Assembly (NCBI GenBank): GCA_001606155.1
Contig: LODT01000035.1
Span: 982,658 to 1,046,657 of the forward strand
Source of the DNA: Tieghemostelium lacteum
Lineage: Eukaryota > Evosea > Eumycetozoa > Dictyosteliales > Raperosteliaceae
Direction of reading: 5' to 3'
DNA length: 64,000 nt
Under the pieces are notes generated by a model, which saw only the letters and a program-made list of their open reading frames with translations, did no database searches and had not been told where the DNA came from. Numbering within the stretch: position 1 is the first letter of the stretch; each line of letters begins with the position of its first letter. Made by a program: the position numbers and the translations under genes. Below, piece after piece: positions 29,353-41,191 of this stretch.

Positions 29353-32300
29353 ATGCATATAAAATATATTCATATTCGTGGTTTTAGATCTTATAAAGAT
29401 CAAGGTCACACTTCCTCAGACTTTGATCCAGGTTTTAATGTAATCAGTATGTATATTCATGATTTATGTTTAATAGTTGGATATTAATATGATGATTAGC
29501 TGGTAGAAATGGTAGTGGAAAAAGTAATTTTTTTGCAGCTATTAGATTTATATTGGGTGATGTCAGTATAGGTACATCATCAGAGGAGAGAATGAGATTT
29601 CTACATTCATTTGGTGGAAATACAGTTCAAACTGGGTCAGTTGAGATTGTTTTTGATAATACTGATAAGAGATTTCCAATTGATAAGGAGGAGTTCACTC
29701 TAAAGAGAACATTTGGTACTGCAAAAGATGAGTACAGTATAGGTGATACTAAATATACAAAATCAGATATCAAGGGTATGTTGGAGGCATGTGGTTTCTC
29801 TTCATCCAACCCTTACTATATTGTACAACAAGGTAAAATTGCATCATTGGCATCAATGAAAGATAAAGATAGATTGGATCTATTAAAAGAGGTTGCAGGT
29901 GCCAAAGTATATGAAGACAGAAAAGCAGAGTCTTTAAAGATCCTTGAAGATTCACACGATAAAATGAATAAAATTGAAGAATTTCTCGTGACTATCAATG
30001 ACAAACTCGATCAATTAGAAAAAGAAAAAGAAGAGTTACAACAATTTAATGATAAAAATGAGCAGAAAAAACTCTTTGAAGCTTATATATCCTATTTGGA
30101 AGATAGTGAATCAAGAACCAAACTAGAAACCCTAGAAACTGAAAAGGAAACTCAAATTAAACAGTCATCAAAAGATACAAAAGCATTTGAGAAATTAAAT
30201 GAAAAGCTTTCTGGTAAGTTAAGTGAATATCATTTTATAATCATTGATATATAAACTAACTATTTATATTTAAATTTAAAAGTCGATCAAATTGAATATA
30301 CAAAACTAAATAATGAATTGAAAGGTATAAAAACAGAGAAAAAGAATTGTGAACAAAATATAGAGAACAATGAAAATGAGAGATTGGAATTACAGAGTAA
30401 TATAGATAATCTCAATAAGAATCTGGCAAAAGAAACTAGATTGGAGAAGAAATTGGAGACTGAGAAAAAGAATATAGAAACGGAGACTGTTGCTATTAAT
30501 AGTGAATTGGAAGAGATTGTACCACAATGGGAGAAGGCAAATGATGAAGTTTTAAATTTGGATTCTAAATTAGTCAGTTTAGAGAGAGAGTTAAATGAAC
30601 TCTATATCAAACAGGGTATGTTTCAGTTCAAGTCCAAGAAAGAAAGAGATGAATATCTGAATTCTGAATCTTCGAATCAGAATAGAATCATCAAGAGATA
30701 TGAAGATCAGATTCAGTCATTACAAGAGGACATTGAAAGACTGAAAAAGAACCAAAGCAATAAAGAAGCTCAAATGTCTAAAAATCAGGCATCTCTTGAT
30801 AACGACTCTGAAAATATTCAGGTTATTGAAGATAAAATTCAAGTACAACGTGAGACTATGGAGAAACAACAAGATAAAATCTCACAAATGTTTCAAGATA
30901 TAAATGTACAGAGATCGACATTGTCAAATATCAAGAATGAAATGAGAAAATCAGAGAGTCAGTTACAAAAGGTACTCAGTAAGAATCTACATGAGGGTAT
31001 TTTGAAACTCAATCAAATCAGATCGGATGGTAAGATTAAGGGAATTCACGGACCTCTTGCAGAGTGTTTTGAAGTTCCCAACCAATCCCATCTTCGTGCT
31101 ATCGATATCATTGGTGCCAATACTCTCTTTGATATTGTAGTTGATGATGAAGATGTCGCTAGTAAATCTATTGCAGCTTTGACTAAAGATAATCTAGGTC
31201 GTCTAACTTTTCTACCTGTCAATAAGATCAGAGCCAAACCTAACCGTTTGACTAATTTAGTTATTCCACCTGAAGACCAATCACAGTGTCAGACATTGGT
31301 CAGTGCAATGCAGTTTGATCCCATGTACGAAGAGATTATCAAACATGTTTTTGGTAGAATTCTCTTGTGTGAGAATGCAGATAAAGCAAGATTTATGAGA
31401 GAAAAGTACTCTATAGATTGCATTACAGTTGCTGGTGAATTGTTTTATATTAAAGGTGCTGTCAGTGGTGGTTATTATGACCCAAAGAGATCACGTTTGG
31501 TTTGTTATCGTGATGTCAAACTTTGGAAGACAAAATACGATGATGCTCATAACCAACTGAATGACAATGAAAAAGAGATTGCAAATCTCCAAGCCAAGAC
31601 TCTTAGTGATCAAAAACAACTACGTAAATTTGAAGATGACAGAAACAAGTTCTCTACAAAATCTGATATGTCTAAATCCGATAGAAATCGTGGTGAGAAA
31701 TCTAAGCATCTCTATGAAGAAATGTTGGCCAATAAGGAAGGTGCTTTGAAGAAATTCAATTTGGATCTCACTCAAGCTAGAGAGACACTTGAAAGCTATC
31801 AAAGACAAATTAATATGCCATTTACAACTACATTGTCTGCTGAGGAATCTCAAAAACTTTTGACATTGTCAGAGGAGAACATGAAGTTAAAAGACAAAAA
31901 AATCAAGGCTAGTATGCAGATATCGGATCTCAACAAACAAAAGAATATTCTGACATTACAACTAAAGAAAAACTCAAAGAAACGTATATTGGAGATTGAA
32001 GAGAAACTTCGTACTTCCAGAATACCAGATCTCACCAGAGAGCTAAATGAAAATCAAGATGCAGTCAAGAGGGTTGAAGAAGAAGGAAAACAACTTCAGA
32101 GTCAGTTGAAAGCCTTGGAGGTCTCTTATGAGGAACTCAGAGCTCAAGTCAAACCACTCAGAAAACAAATTGAACAGATGGAAAATGAATCATCAAAACT
32201 TGCAGAGAAATTGACTATACATGCAAAGAAAATGGAAGTTCTTCTCAGTAAGATTACATCACTTAGTAAGACTAGAGACACCACTCGTGTGAGATTAACT

Positions 32301-33752
32301 GCCAAGATGGATAGATATGATTTCAACAATCTCTCTCATATTGACATAGACGGTGCCAAAAAGGAACTAAATAACATTCAAAAAGCTTTGAATGGTCTGG
32401 CACATGTCAATCAGAAGGCTGATGATCAATATAATACCTTCATGAATGAAAAACAGTCTTTGGCTGAAAGAAAGAAGGATTTGGATAAGAGTATTTCAGC
32501 AATTGCTGATTTTATGTTAACTTGTGAGAGTAGAAAAGATGAAGCCATTTCTAGAACTTTCCGTGGTGTTGCAGAACATTTTTCAAATATCTTTACTGAA
32601 ATGATTCCAGATGGTACTGCTAAACTATTTATGAAAAGACCTATAGACGGAGAGGATGACGATGAAGAAGTGGCTCTAGATGACCTTCGTTCTAATAGTG
32701 GACAAACTGAACTTGTAGATCCAATGAAATGGGATGATAAGAAGGCTCAGGGACTTTCATTTACAGGCATTGGTATTAACGTTAGTTTTGGTAATGGACA
32801 TCAACCATGTTCAGTCAGACAATTATCAGGTGGTCAAAAGACACTAGTTGCATTAACTCTTATATTTGCACTACAAAGAACTGATCCAGCACCTTTCTAT
32901 CTTCTAGATGAAATTGATGCTGCTCTTGACCACAACTATCGTATAGCTGTCAGTAAACTCATTAGAAAGCATGCCAAATTCACACAATTCATTGCTACTA
33001 CATTTGGTCCTGAGTTTGTAATGGATGCTAATAAGAATTGGATTGTAGTGTTTGCTAAAGGTAGTTCAAGAATCATTCCTGGAAAGGTAGAAGATGCTTT
33101 AGGTGTCATTAGAAAATTCGATACCAACTCTAAGTTTGACTATACCTACAAGGGTATTACTACAGAGGAGATGAGTACAGGTCCAATTGCCTTGGGTATA
33201 CCTGAAGATAGACAATTGGCAGAACAGAATTTCCGTATTTGTAAAAAGAAGGCAATCAAGGCCCTGGAGAGATCAGAAGAGGCTTATCAACAAATGATGC
33301 AGCAAGAGAAATCTGCATCACAGTCGACTGATAACACTAATGCCTCTGTACAATTGCGAAAGGATAAAGCACACTTTGATCAGGTACACAAAAAGTATCT
33401 TAAATATCTCAAAGAATTTAATTTGGCTAAAGATAATCTCATTAAGGCTGGTGGTAAGGTTTCAGAAGTTGACTCCAAACAGCATAAGGATGATCAACAA
33501 TCAGAGAAAGAAACTGATAAAGATGGTGACGTTGAGATGGGTGATGTAAATGAACCTAATGATTTCCCTGATGATTTTGATGAACAAGAACTCTCACAAA
33601 AATATGAAAAGGCTTCAAATAGAGTTAACAAATTACTAGAAGTTAATTTACCAAAATCCAAAAAAGATAAAAAAATGAGAGATGTTCAATCTGAAGATGA
33701 AGAACAATCTGATTCTGAATCTGATTTTGAAACTAGTGATAATGATGAGTAA
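29353..33752 (+). CDS. smc3: Structural maintenance of chromosomes protein 3 (cohesin)
   Basis: Three exons (29353-29446, 29500-30213, 30283-33752) give 1425 residues. Walker A is GRNGSGKSN (residues 33-41). Coiled coil follows, then the hinge (GPLAECFEV, FDIVVDDEDVA), more coiled coil, the ABC signature LSGGQKTLVAL (about 1117) and Walker B FYLLDEIDAALD. The motif FGPEFVMDA is also in the head. SMC3 pairs with SMC1 and RAD21 in the cohesin ring that holds sister chromatids together. A ~200-residue charged tail beyond the head (acidic, ending SDFETSDNDE) makes it longer than the ~1217-residue animal protein. The usual acetyl-acceptor Lys-Lys pair before 'D.Y' reads Ala-Lys here (106-107). Confidence 0.97.
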
Positions 33753-34286
33753 TCATTATTATTATTCTTAAAAAAAAAACATAAAACAACTCCCCACATC
33801 ATGCTATAATTGTAACAAACCACAACACACAAACATTTCCATATGTAAATAAATTAAAATTGAACAACACATGTCAAAGTCTATTTCATTTTCTTTGGTT
33901 GTCACTTTAAATGTCCGCATAACTCATTAAACTATATTGCTATGAATGTGTGTGAAGATAACCTAGATTAGATAATGACTATTTGATTAAAGTGTTGATG
34001 TGATGATATGTTTGTATGAATTTCTAATGAACTGACTAAAAAACATAATCACAACTCACACACAATTATTTGAAAAAACAATCACAACTTTCACACAATT
34101 ATTTGAAAAAATGAAATTAATATTTGCAACCAAAATTTATTCAAATAAATAATCACCCAAATTAAATATTTAGAAAAAAAAAACAATTGTTTTATTAAAA
34201 AGAAATAAATTCATTTCTTGATTTCTAGTTTTATAATTATAGTAATATTTCCTTCATTAGAAATTAATTTGATATTTATTTCCAAT

Positions 34287-34317
<31 letters not shown>

Positions 34318-34557
34318 TAAATTTGTGTGTTTGTGGTTATTATAAATTTTTTTTTTGATCTCAGATTCATACCACTGTTTTCACACCAATCATATCGAAT
34401 AATTGCCATTTATATACAAGTAAAAGAATATTTTATACTGTATTTAAACATATCGTTTTTTAGCAGTACTGAATTTGTCAGTATATTATATTGATTTCAA
34501 CACAGTATCACCATCGCAAACTAGTGATAATTATCACACCCCTCATATAAAAAAAAA
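33753..34557. other. 805-bp A/T-rich spacer with short tandem repeats
   Basis: No gene is supported. It contains two adjacent copies of a ~34-base unit around 'cacacaattatttgaaaaaa' (about 34040-34112) and a run of TTTA units at about 34287-34318. The part nearest 34557 should hold the promoter of the BAR-like gene. Confidence 0.5.
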
Positions 34558-35951
34558 ATGTCCAGTGAAAATAATAATTATTATTCAAATCATTATCATC
34601 ATCAAAGTATTATTACAAGTAATAATAATAATAGCAGTACCTATTATTCCAAAAATATAAAATCAATATCATCAGAAGACTATCACACTGGTCATCATAA
34701 ATCAATATCATCAGAGAACGTAACAAAAAAGCCATACGTTAAACATTATATACCTAGAAATAAGAGGAATAATAAAATTAATCAAAATAGTCATCATTTT
34801 AAATCGCAACAAACTCCTGGATCCAATTCAACAGCCAATAATAGTAATAACAATATGATTAAAGGTATTTCATCAGATTCATATTCCAGCAATGGAAATA
34901 CAAAACAACATGAAAACAATAAAGAAAATACAAGTCCAAATAAATCAAGAATGAAGAGACTCTCATTGACAGTTTCAGTATCAACTCAAAAGTATCTTGA
35001 GAAAATTTCCAAATCTGATTCAACTCTGGATTCTGAAGATATTAAAAAATTAAAAAGTCTATTAAGAGATCAAAAACAAGATGTTAACAAATTTACAAAA
35101 ATGGCTAGATCTACTGTATTTGCAACTGATAGTATGTTGATGAAATTTGTTAGTTTTTAATTTAATACCATTTCTAACTCCTTTTTTGTTAATTTTAGAG
35201 TTTAATAATGGTATAATTTTTGGAGAAGGTGTATTTGCATTTGGTGAAGGCGATTCCTTAAAAGATTCACCAGAGGGTGAGGCAATAAGAGAACTAGGTA
35301 ATCAAATTCAAGACATTGAAAACTCCAAAAAAGATAGTCAATTGGGTTCAATTCAAAATTTATTAGAACCAATCATTGGATATTATGATCAAGATATTAA
35401 AAAAGCAAGAGAATTAAAAAGAGTAAGTTCATTTTTAATATTTAATAGTTTTAATTATAAATGTATTAATAATGAAATAGAAACAAAATGTAGTTAGAAT
35501 TAGATTTGAACAAGCTGCAAAAGACCTCCAAGAAATTAGAAAAAAGAGTGATCCTTATTCAAGTAAAACTAAACAAGCCAAACAAGAAGAGGAAACTAAT
35601 AGAACAATATACAATCAAGTTACTAAAGAGTTCAGTGAAACCATGGTTGAAAATGATAAAAAAATGAAGATTGAATTGAGAAAACTAATTAGAGAATATG
35701 TACAATACCAATGTGAATTCTATCGAGAGTGTCTTGATAGTTGGGAAGAGTTTGCAGAAGATCTTGAAGAAATATTACCTTCTGATAACATTGTTCAAAA
35801 TCCACTATCTACCAATACAGATCAATCACCAAGTACCAAAAAAACATCTCCTGGTTCAAAACCCAATAAAAAAAAGAAATCTTCAAGAGACAATGACAAT
35901 GATGATGAAGATGATGAATCCAATGATGATGATCTTTTAAATGATCTCTAA
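34558..35951 (+). CDS. BAR-domain-like coiled-coil protein
   Basis: Three exons (34558-35131, 35199-35422, 35481-35951) keep frame and give 422 residues. Residues 1-130 are Asn/Ser/His-rich and disordered. Residues ~140-370 are a helical, charged region like a BAR domain, containing RSTVFATDKFNNGI and GEGVFAFGEG, a Glu/Lys-rich central helix (RFEQAAKDLQEIRKK) and LIREYVQYQCEFYRECLDSWEEF. The tail is acidic. BAR proteins bind and bend membranes in endocytosis and vesicle traffic. This would be cytosolic and membrane-associated. The fold is inferred from helix pattern and order, not from an exact signature. Confidence 0.72.
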
Positions 35952-36071
35952 ATAATGCCTCTCTATATATATATATACAATATTTCAAATTAATTTTTAA
36001 ATATTATTTTATATCCTAAATAAAAAAAATACATTTTCAGTAATATCTTTATATATACACAGTTTATATAT

Positions 36072-37459
36072 TTATTTCTCCTCTTCATTTGAAATCTCTT
36101 CAATTTCTTCTTCATTTTCTTCGTTCATTTCATCATTTTGTAATTTCAATGGTTTCTTGTTATCCAATAGTTTCTTTCTTAGTTTTTGTTCAATTTCATT
36201 GAGTACATTGATATTTTGTTCGAGATAGGCTTTAGTCTTTTCTCTACCTTGTCCCAGTTGAGAACCTGAATATGTATACCATGCACCAGCTTTATCTACA
36301 ATATTTTCTTGAACTGCTAAATCTATAATCTCACCAGTTTTGTTGATTCCACTCTCAAAATCAATATCAAAAATAGCCTCTCTGAATGGTGGTGCAAGTT
36401 TGTTCTTTACAACTTTAACCTTAACTTGAGATGCAATAATTTCATCACCTTTCTTAACGGCACCCACTTTTCTGATATCCATACGCAAACTTGCAAAAAA
36501 TTTCAGAGCATTACCCCCACTTGTGGTTTCTGGGTTTCCAAACATTACACCAATTTTCATTCTGATTTGATTGATAAAGATTAGAATGGTATTGGATTCC
36601 TTGAGATTTGGTGAGAGTTTTCTGAGGGCTTGACTCATGAGTCTTGCAGTTACACCCACATGACTATCACCCATTTCACCATCTAATTCAACTCTAGGAA
36701 CCAAAGCTGCAACACTATCAATGACAATAACCGACATGGTTTTTGATTTCAATAAAGTGTCTGCAATCTCCAAAGCCTGTTCACCAGAATCAGGTTGACT
36801 TACAAACAGCTCATCAATATTCACACCAATTTTCTGAGCCCATTGTGGGTTAAGTGCATGTTCTGCATCGATAAAAGTACATTGTCCACCTAATTTCTGA
36901 GCTTGTGCTATTACATGTAGTGCTAATGTAGTTTTACCTGAACTCTCAGGTCCAAATATCTCAACAACTCTACCTTTTGGTAGACCACCAATACCCAATG
37001 CAATATCTAATCCCAATGAACCTGTGGGAACTGTATCCACTTTTTGTGTGGAAAATGATGATCCCAATTTCATTAATGTACCTTTTCCAAATGATTTCTC
37101 AAGATCTTTTAATACAATGTCCATTTTATTATTACTTGATGATGTTGATGATTTTTTGTCTGAAACCGCTGCTTCTGTGTCATCTTCATCTTCAATTTTA
37201 GATATTTTTTTTTCTATTTAATGTTTTATGTATTAATATATGAAATAGATAAAGTTTTATATATAACAAGTGTAGATCACAGTAGTGAAGAAAGGGGTAG
37301 ATATATTTAAAATATATTTTTACTTTTTGAAAAGAATCTTTCCTGTAATGTTATTCTATTTGGTGAAATATAATTTAGAGTATTTAAATAATTTATAGAT
37401 TTAAAGTATCCATTAGGAAGTGTTTTAAGATTAAATAGTTTAAGTGCGTTGCTGAACAT
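36072..37459 (-). CDS. recA: Mitochondrial RecA recombinase
   Basis: Two exons (37324-37459 and 36072-37213, intron 110 bp) give 425 residues. The core is bacterial-type RecA: Walker [10 protein letters not shown], Walker [22 protein letters not shown], and loop segment [20 protein letters not shown]. Exon 1 adds a basic, acid-poor start ([20 protein letters not shown]) ending in RFFSK, a plausible mitochondrial presequence cleavage region. An acidic Ser-rich linker follows. RecA drives strand exchange in mitochondrial DNA repair, and a nuclear gene for it is known in Dictyostelium. It shares a 100-bp bidirectional promoter with THOC3. Confidence 0.96.
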
Positions 37460-37559
37460 ATTTGAAAATAAAACATAGACTTTTTTTTTTTTTTAATTTC
37501 TAGTAAATTCATTTCAGTTCAAGTATAATTATTTGTTTTTTATATGTTTATAAATAGAA
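37460..37559. promoter_or_regulatory. 100-bp bidirectional promoter, recA and THOC3
   Basis: Only 100 bases separate the two divergent start codons. It includes a long T tract (about 37482-37494) and 'tttcagttcaagtataattatttg'. There is no room for separate promoters, so shared elements and co-regulation are likely. Confidence 0.5.
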
Positions 37560-39012
37560 ATGGCAAATAGACTACAACCCTCTTCAAATATATTTATACC
37601 TGGTAACTTTGGAAGAAACTTTCCTGGCTTTACAAATGTTATGTTTCCAAATTACCAAAATTCAGGTATACTAAATATCCCTTACCCAAATTATAACTAT
37701 CAACAACAACAACAATCTCATAATATACTATCTAATGCATCTTCACAACAACAGCAACAATCGATACAAGCTCAACAACAGCAACAGCAACAGCAACAAT
37801 CACAAATTCAATCCAATAATTCAAGTGTAACATCAACTTCAACATCATCATCATCATCATCATCATCTAGTAATACAACAAAAACCAATACACCATACAC
37901 TATATTTACAAATAAAAAGTAAGATCGGACAAACAGCTACACCATAGAACTCTAACTCTAACCTTTAATAATAATAACATATATTATTAAATTCAGTTTA
38001 GAATCAGCTAGTTCATATTTTTCAGAATGTACTAGTAAAGATTATTCTGGACATAAAAAGAATATAAAGACAGTAGGATGGAATTGCGACGGTAAAAAGA
38101 TTGCAGGATGCAGCTATGATTGCATCACTAGAATTTGGGGAATAGATACACAGCGTGGAAAAGAATTAGAACTAAAAGGACATACAGATGCTATTGAATG
38201 TTTACAATGGCACCCAACCAACAGCGATATTTTAGCAACAGCAAGCAGCGATAAGACGATTAAGATTTGGGATATACGTACACCGTCTAAACCTACATCG
38301 ACTATAAATACACCAGGTGAGAATATCAATCTGTGTTGGTATCCAGATGGCAGCATTATCAGTACCGGCAGTAAAGACGATATCATTAATATCTACGATG
38401 CCAAAAGTGGAAAAGTAATGAAGAATATGAAATTCAATGACGAGGTTAACGAATTTAGTTGGGATCCTTCTGGTGAGTTATTTATTCTAACTACAGGATC
38501 AGGTAACATTGAGGTTTATAGGTATCAAGTGAAAATCAATGATTTGAAATTCCTCAAGGTATTTAATGCACATTCTGCAAATATTTATTGTTTAGATTTC
38601 CATCCTTCCAAAAAGTACTTTGCTGTCGGTAGTGCTGATAGTCTAGTTTCATTTTGGGATTTAGAAGAGATGTGTTGTATAAAGACTTTTAGTAAACTGG
38701 TGTCTCCTGTCAGATCTATAAGTTTTAGTTTTGATGGTCAATTTATAGCCTCTACATCGGAGGATAATCAAGTTGATATTGTATGTAATAATTTAATAAT
38801 ATAATAACCTGTCAATTCTATACTAATTCATTATTCTGTACATATATTTCTAGTCTCATGTTGACAGTGGTCAATCAGTACACCAAATTACTAGTGAACA
38901 TGTATCAAGTTCACTAGCATGGAGTCCAACTCAACCATTGATAGCTATTGCTTATGAAGGTAAAGATCAAAAAGATTGTGGTACTGTGAAAGTATTTGGA
39001 TTCCACTCTTAA
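37560..39012 (+). CDS. thoc3: THO complex subunit 3 (THOC3/TEX1), WD40 protein
   Basis: Three exons (37560-37918, 37997-38780, 38854-39012) give 433 residues. The first ~115 residues are a Gln/Ser-rich disordered extension (poly-Q, poly-S) that other THOC3 proteins lack. WD40 repeats follow, such as GHTDAIECLQWHP...KTIKIWD, ANIYCLDFHPSKKYFAVGS and FDGQFIASTSEDN. The last exon reads SSLAWSPTQPLIAIAYE and ends GTVKVFGF, as in THOC3. THO couples transcription to mRNA export in the nucleus. Its 3' end converges on KGD4, 85 bp away. Confidence 0.93.
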
Positions 39013-39097
39013 ATAAACCTGTTATAAATGTCATTATAATTCGATCTGTTTTCATTTTTTACAACTTTTATCTATATAAACTATAATTGGATTTTAT

Positions 39098-39501
39098 TTA
39101 AATAGCTCCTCCCATCTACAAATATTATTATTCAATATCAGTATATAGTATTCATTGTATTAACATATATGAAGTTTAAAACTTACAGTAACAATATCTA
39201 TTTCATCTAATCTCATAGCTAATCTTTTTGGAACATTTGAAATATCTGTGTATACTTTATTTTTAGAAGAGGAAGATGTAGCACTACTAGGAGATGCAAC
39301 AGTAGATGTATTTATTGGTGCTGTATGACTATTTCCTTTTACTAAAGTTATCATTATTGCCTATTTATTAATACCATATGGTTTCTCTCATAGATTAAGG
39401 AGTTGTTTTGAATATATATAATTACAAGTTCTATCTGGGAATTTAATTAAAGGTACACGTTTATAAGTTCTGGTGTATTGTGTAATTGCTCTAAAAAACA
39501 T
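39098..39501 (-). CDS. KGD4/MRPS36-like 2-oxoglutarate dehydrogenase adaptor
   Basis: Three small exons (39426-39501, 39187-39341, 39098-39115) join in frame to 82 residues. The last exon holds only five codons and the stop. The start MFFRAITQYTRTYK is presequence-like and leads into RVPLIKFPDR, the hallmark of the KGD4 (Ymr31/MRPS36) family. The protein ends RLAMRLDEIDIVTMGGAI, matching the family's C-terminal 'EEI..I..GG' element. The middle is a Ser/Thr-rich linker. KGD4 recruits E3 to the E1-E2 core of mitochondrial 2-oxoglutarate dehydrogenase. Its small size and split exons make it easy to miss in annotation. Confidence 0.78.
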
Positions 39502-41191
39502 TGTTATAAAGATATTATTTAAGTGAAGTAAATGAGATATGCAAAAAAATTTTTTTTTTTTATTTATTGCTATTCACACAGAACTAAGTGAATATGTCTA
39601 TCATAGTGATGATGTGTATGTATCATTCTGCTTTTAGAAGATAAGATAATTAACTTTATTTATTTCTCTAATAGAATGAAAGAGTTTAATCTAGGAAGGT
39701 GTTGTGAAATTAAATGATATCTCGCAATTTAATTTGTATTTGTTCTGTTCACACTTCCAATTAATGAGATTAAAAAAAAAAAATAATAATCAAAATTTTT
39801 TGGGAGATCTGAAAACCACTAAAACATGTTAATCTAAATTGAGTAATTCCACAATATATTTATATCCTTGCATTTTTTACAGTGGTGAACTCATTGTTTT
39901 GTTGGTGTGTTTTTATTTGCTTTTTTTTTTTTGTTTGTTAATTCAACACTATAACACACTAGTCCTGATCTCTGTAAAAAGAAATTGTTTCATCAAAAGG
40001 GTAGGTACAATCAATGATTCATTCCATCTATGGTATCTTTTTTTAATAGTTTTAGTGTACTTTTTAAAAGGCTTTAATGAAGTGAACAACATTTCAGGTT
40101 CTTTTTATTTTTATTTTTTAATTTTATAAATCTATTTATTTTCTAATAATAGAATAATAGAAATATTTTTCCATCACTCTTTGTAAATTATTATTATAAA
40201 TTATATTCTACAATTATAGCTACTATAAATTCTTTAGAAAAAAAAAGTAAATTCATTAATGCTTGTTTTGGTTGAATTCTCAATATTAAAAAGTCCTATA
40301 TTTGGAAAAAAATAAATTCAGTTAACTGAATTAATTAATTAATTTGGTAGAATATTTAATATAATTGTGAAAAAAAAAAAAAGTGATCATCCTCCTTACC
40401 GTGCCAATGAAATCTGACTAAGATCTATTTAAAAAAATATATATTCACATTTTTAAAAAAAAAATGAAGCAACCACCAATTAGAGTCTAGTCATTTTTTA
40501 CAAGACAGCAAGGTAATTCACCTATTTTATAGAACTATCACTACTAGTAGCATGGTTAAGACAATAAGAGATTTTTTGGTTTCCACCACCAACTCAATTA
40601 ATTTATCCAAATTATTTAAAAAATTGACAAAAAATTAGATTTATTTATTTATCTCCAATCCTAAGCTATTTTAAAAAATATCAAAGAAAACCTGTAAATT
40701 CTTGTGTAACTCTGACAAGCTAACCAATTGTCTTTGGCTATTTCTTTTTTGTTGTGTGTTTACATTTTCATGAATGATCACTAACGACCATTGTGAACAT
40801 AAAAAGCTAACCGTTACAATACAATAGTTGTCCTTTCGTTTGTCACATTTATATAAATTAGGATTAGATTTTAATAACTAATTCATATCATCTACTAATA
40901 TTTTGAAACTCTTTTAAAAACAGCATTATTCCAAGTGTTCCAAAACAATTATTTTTAATTTCATATATCATAATTTATATTTATATATATATATCTATAT
41001 CTTAAATCCAAGATTTTGTATAAATATTAATTTTCTTTGTTTTTATTGATTTGTTTTGGTATTTAGAAAATATTTATAAATAACCTGTTAACAAATAATT
41101 TAATATAAATATATAAATAATTTTAGAAGGTCCACCACCAATAGTAAAGAAAGAAACAAAAAACAATAATATAAACTACTCAACATCCAAA
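39502..41191. promoter_or_regulatory. 1.7-kb intergenic region, probable long regulatory region
   Basis: This is the longest gene-free stretch in a dense region, between KGD4 and the Asn/Gln-rich regulator. An open frame at 39839-40129 is T-rich and without family resemblance, so I do not call it. A 'ttttag' just before 41129 and an A-rich leader up to the start at 41192 suggest a possible 5'-UTR intron. An imperfect inverted repeat (ATGATCAC/GTGAACAT) lies near 40777-40800. No RNA gene is evident. Confidence 0.4.

Noticed and set aside
39839-40129. 96-codon hydrophobic open frame upstream of the regulator gene
   Set aside because: It is composed of T-rich codons (Phe, Leu, Tyr) expected by chance in T-rich sequence; no homologous pattern.
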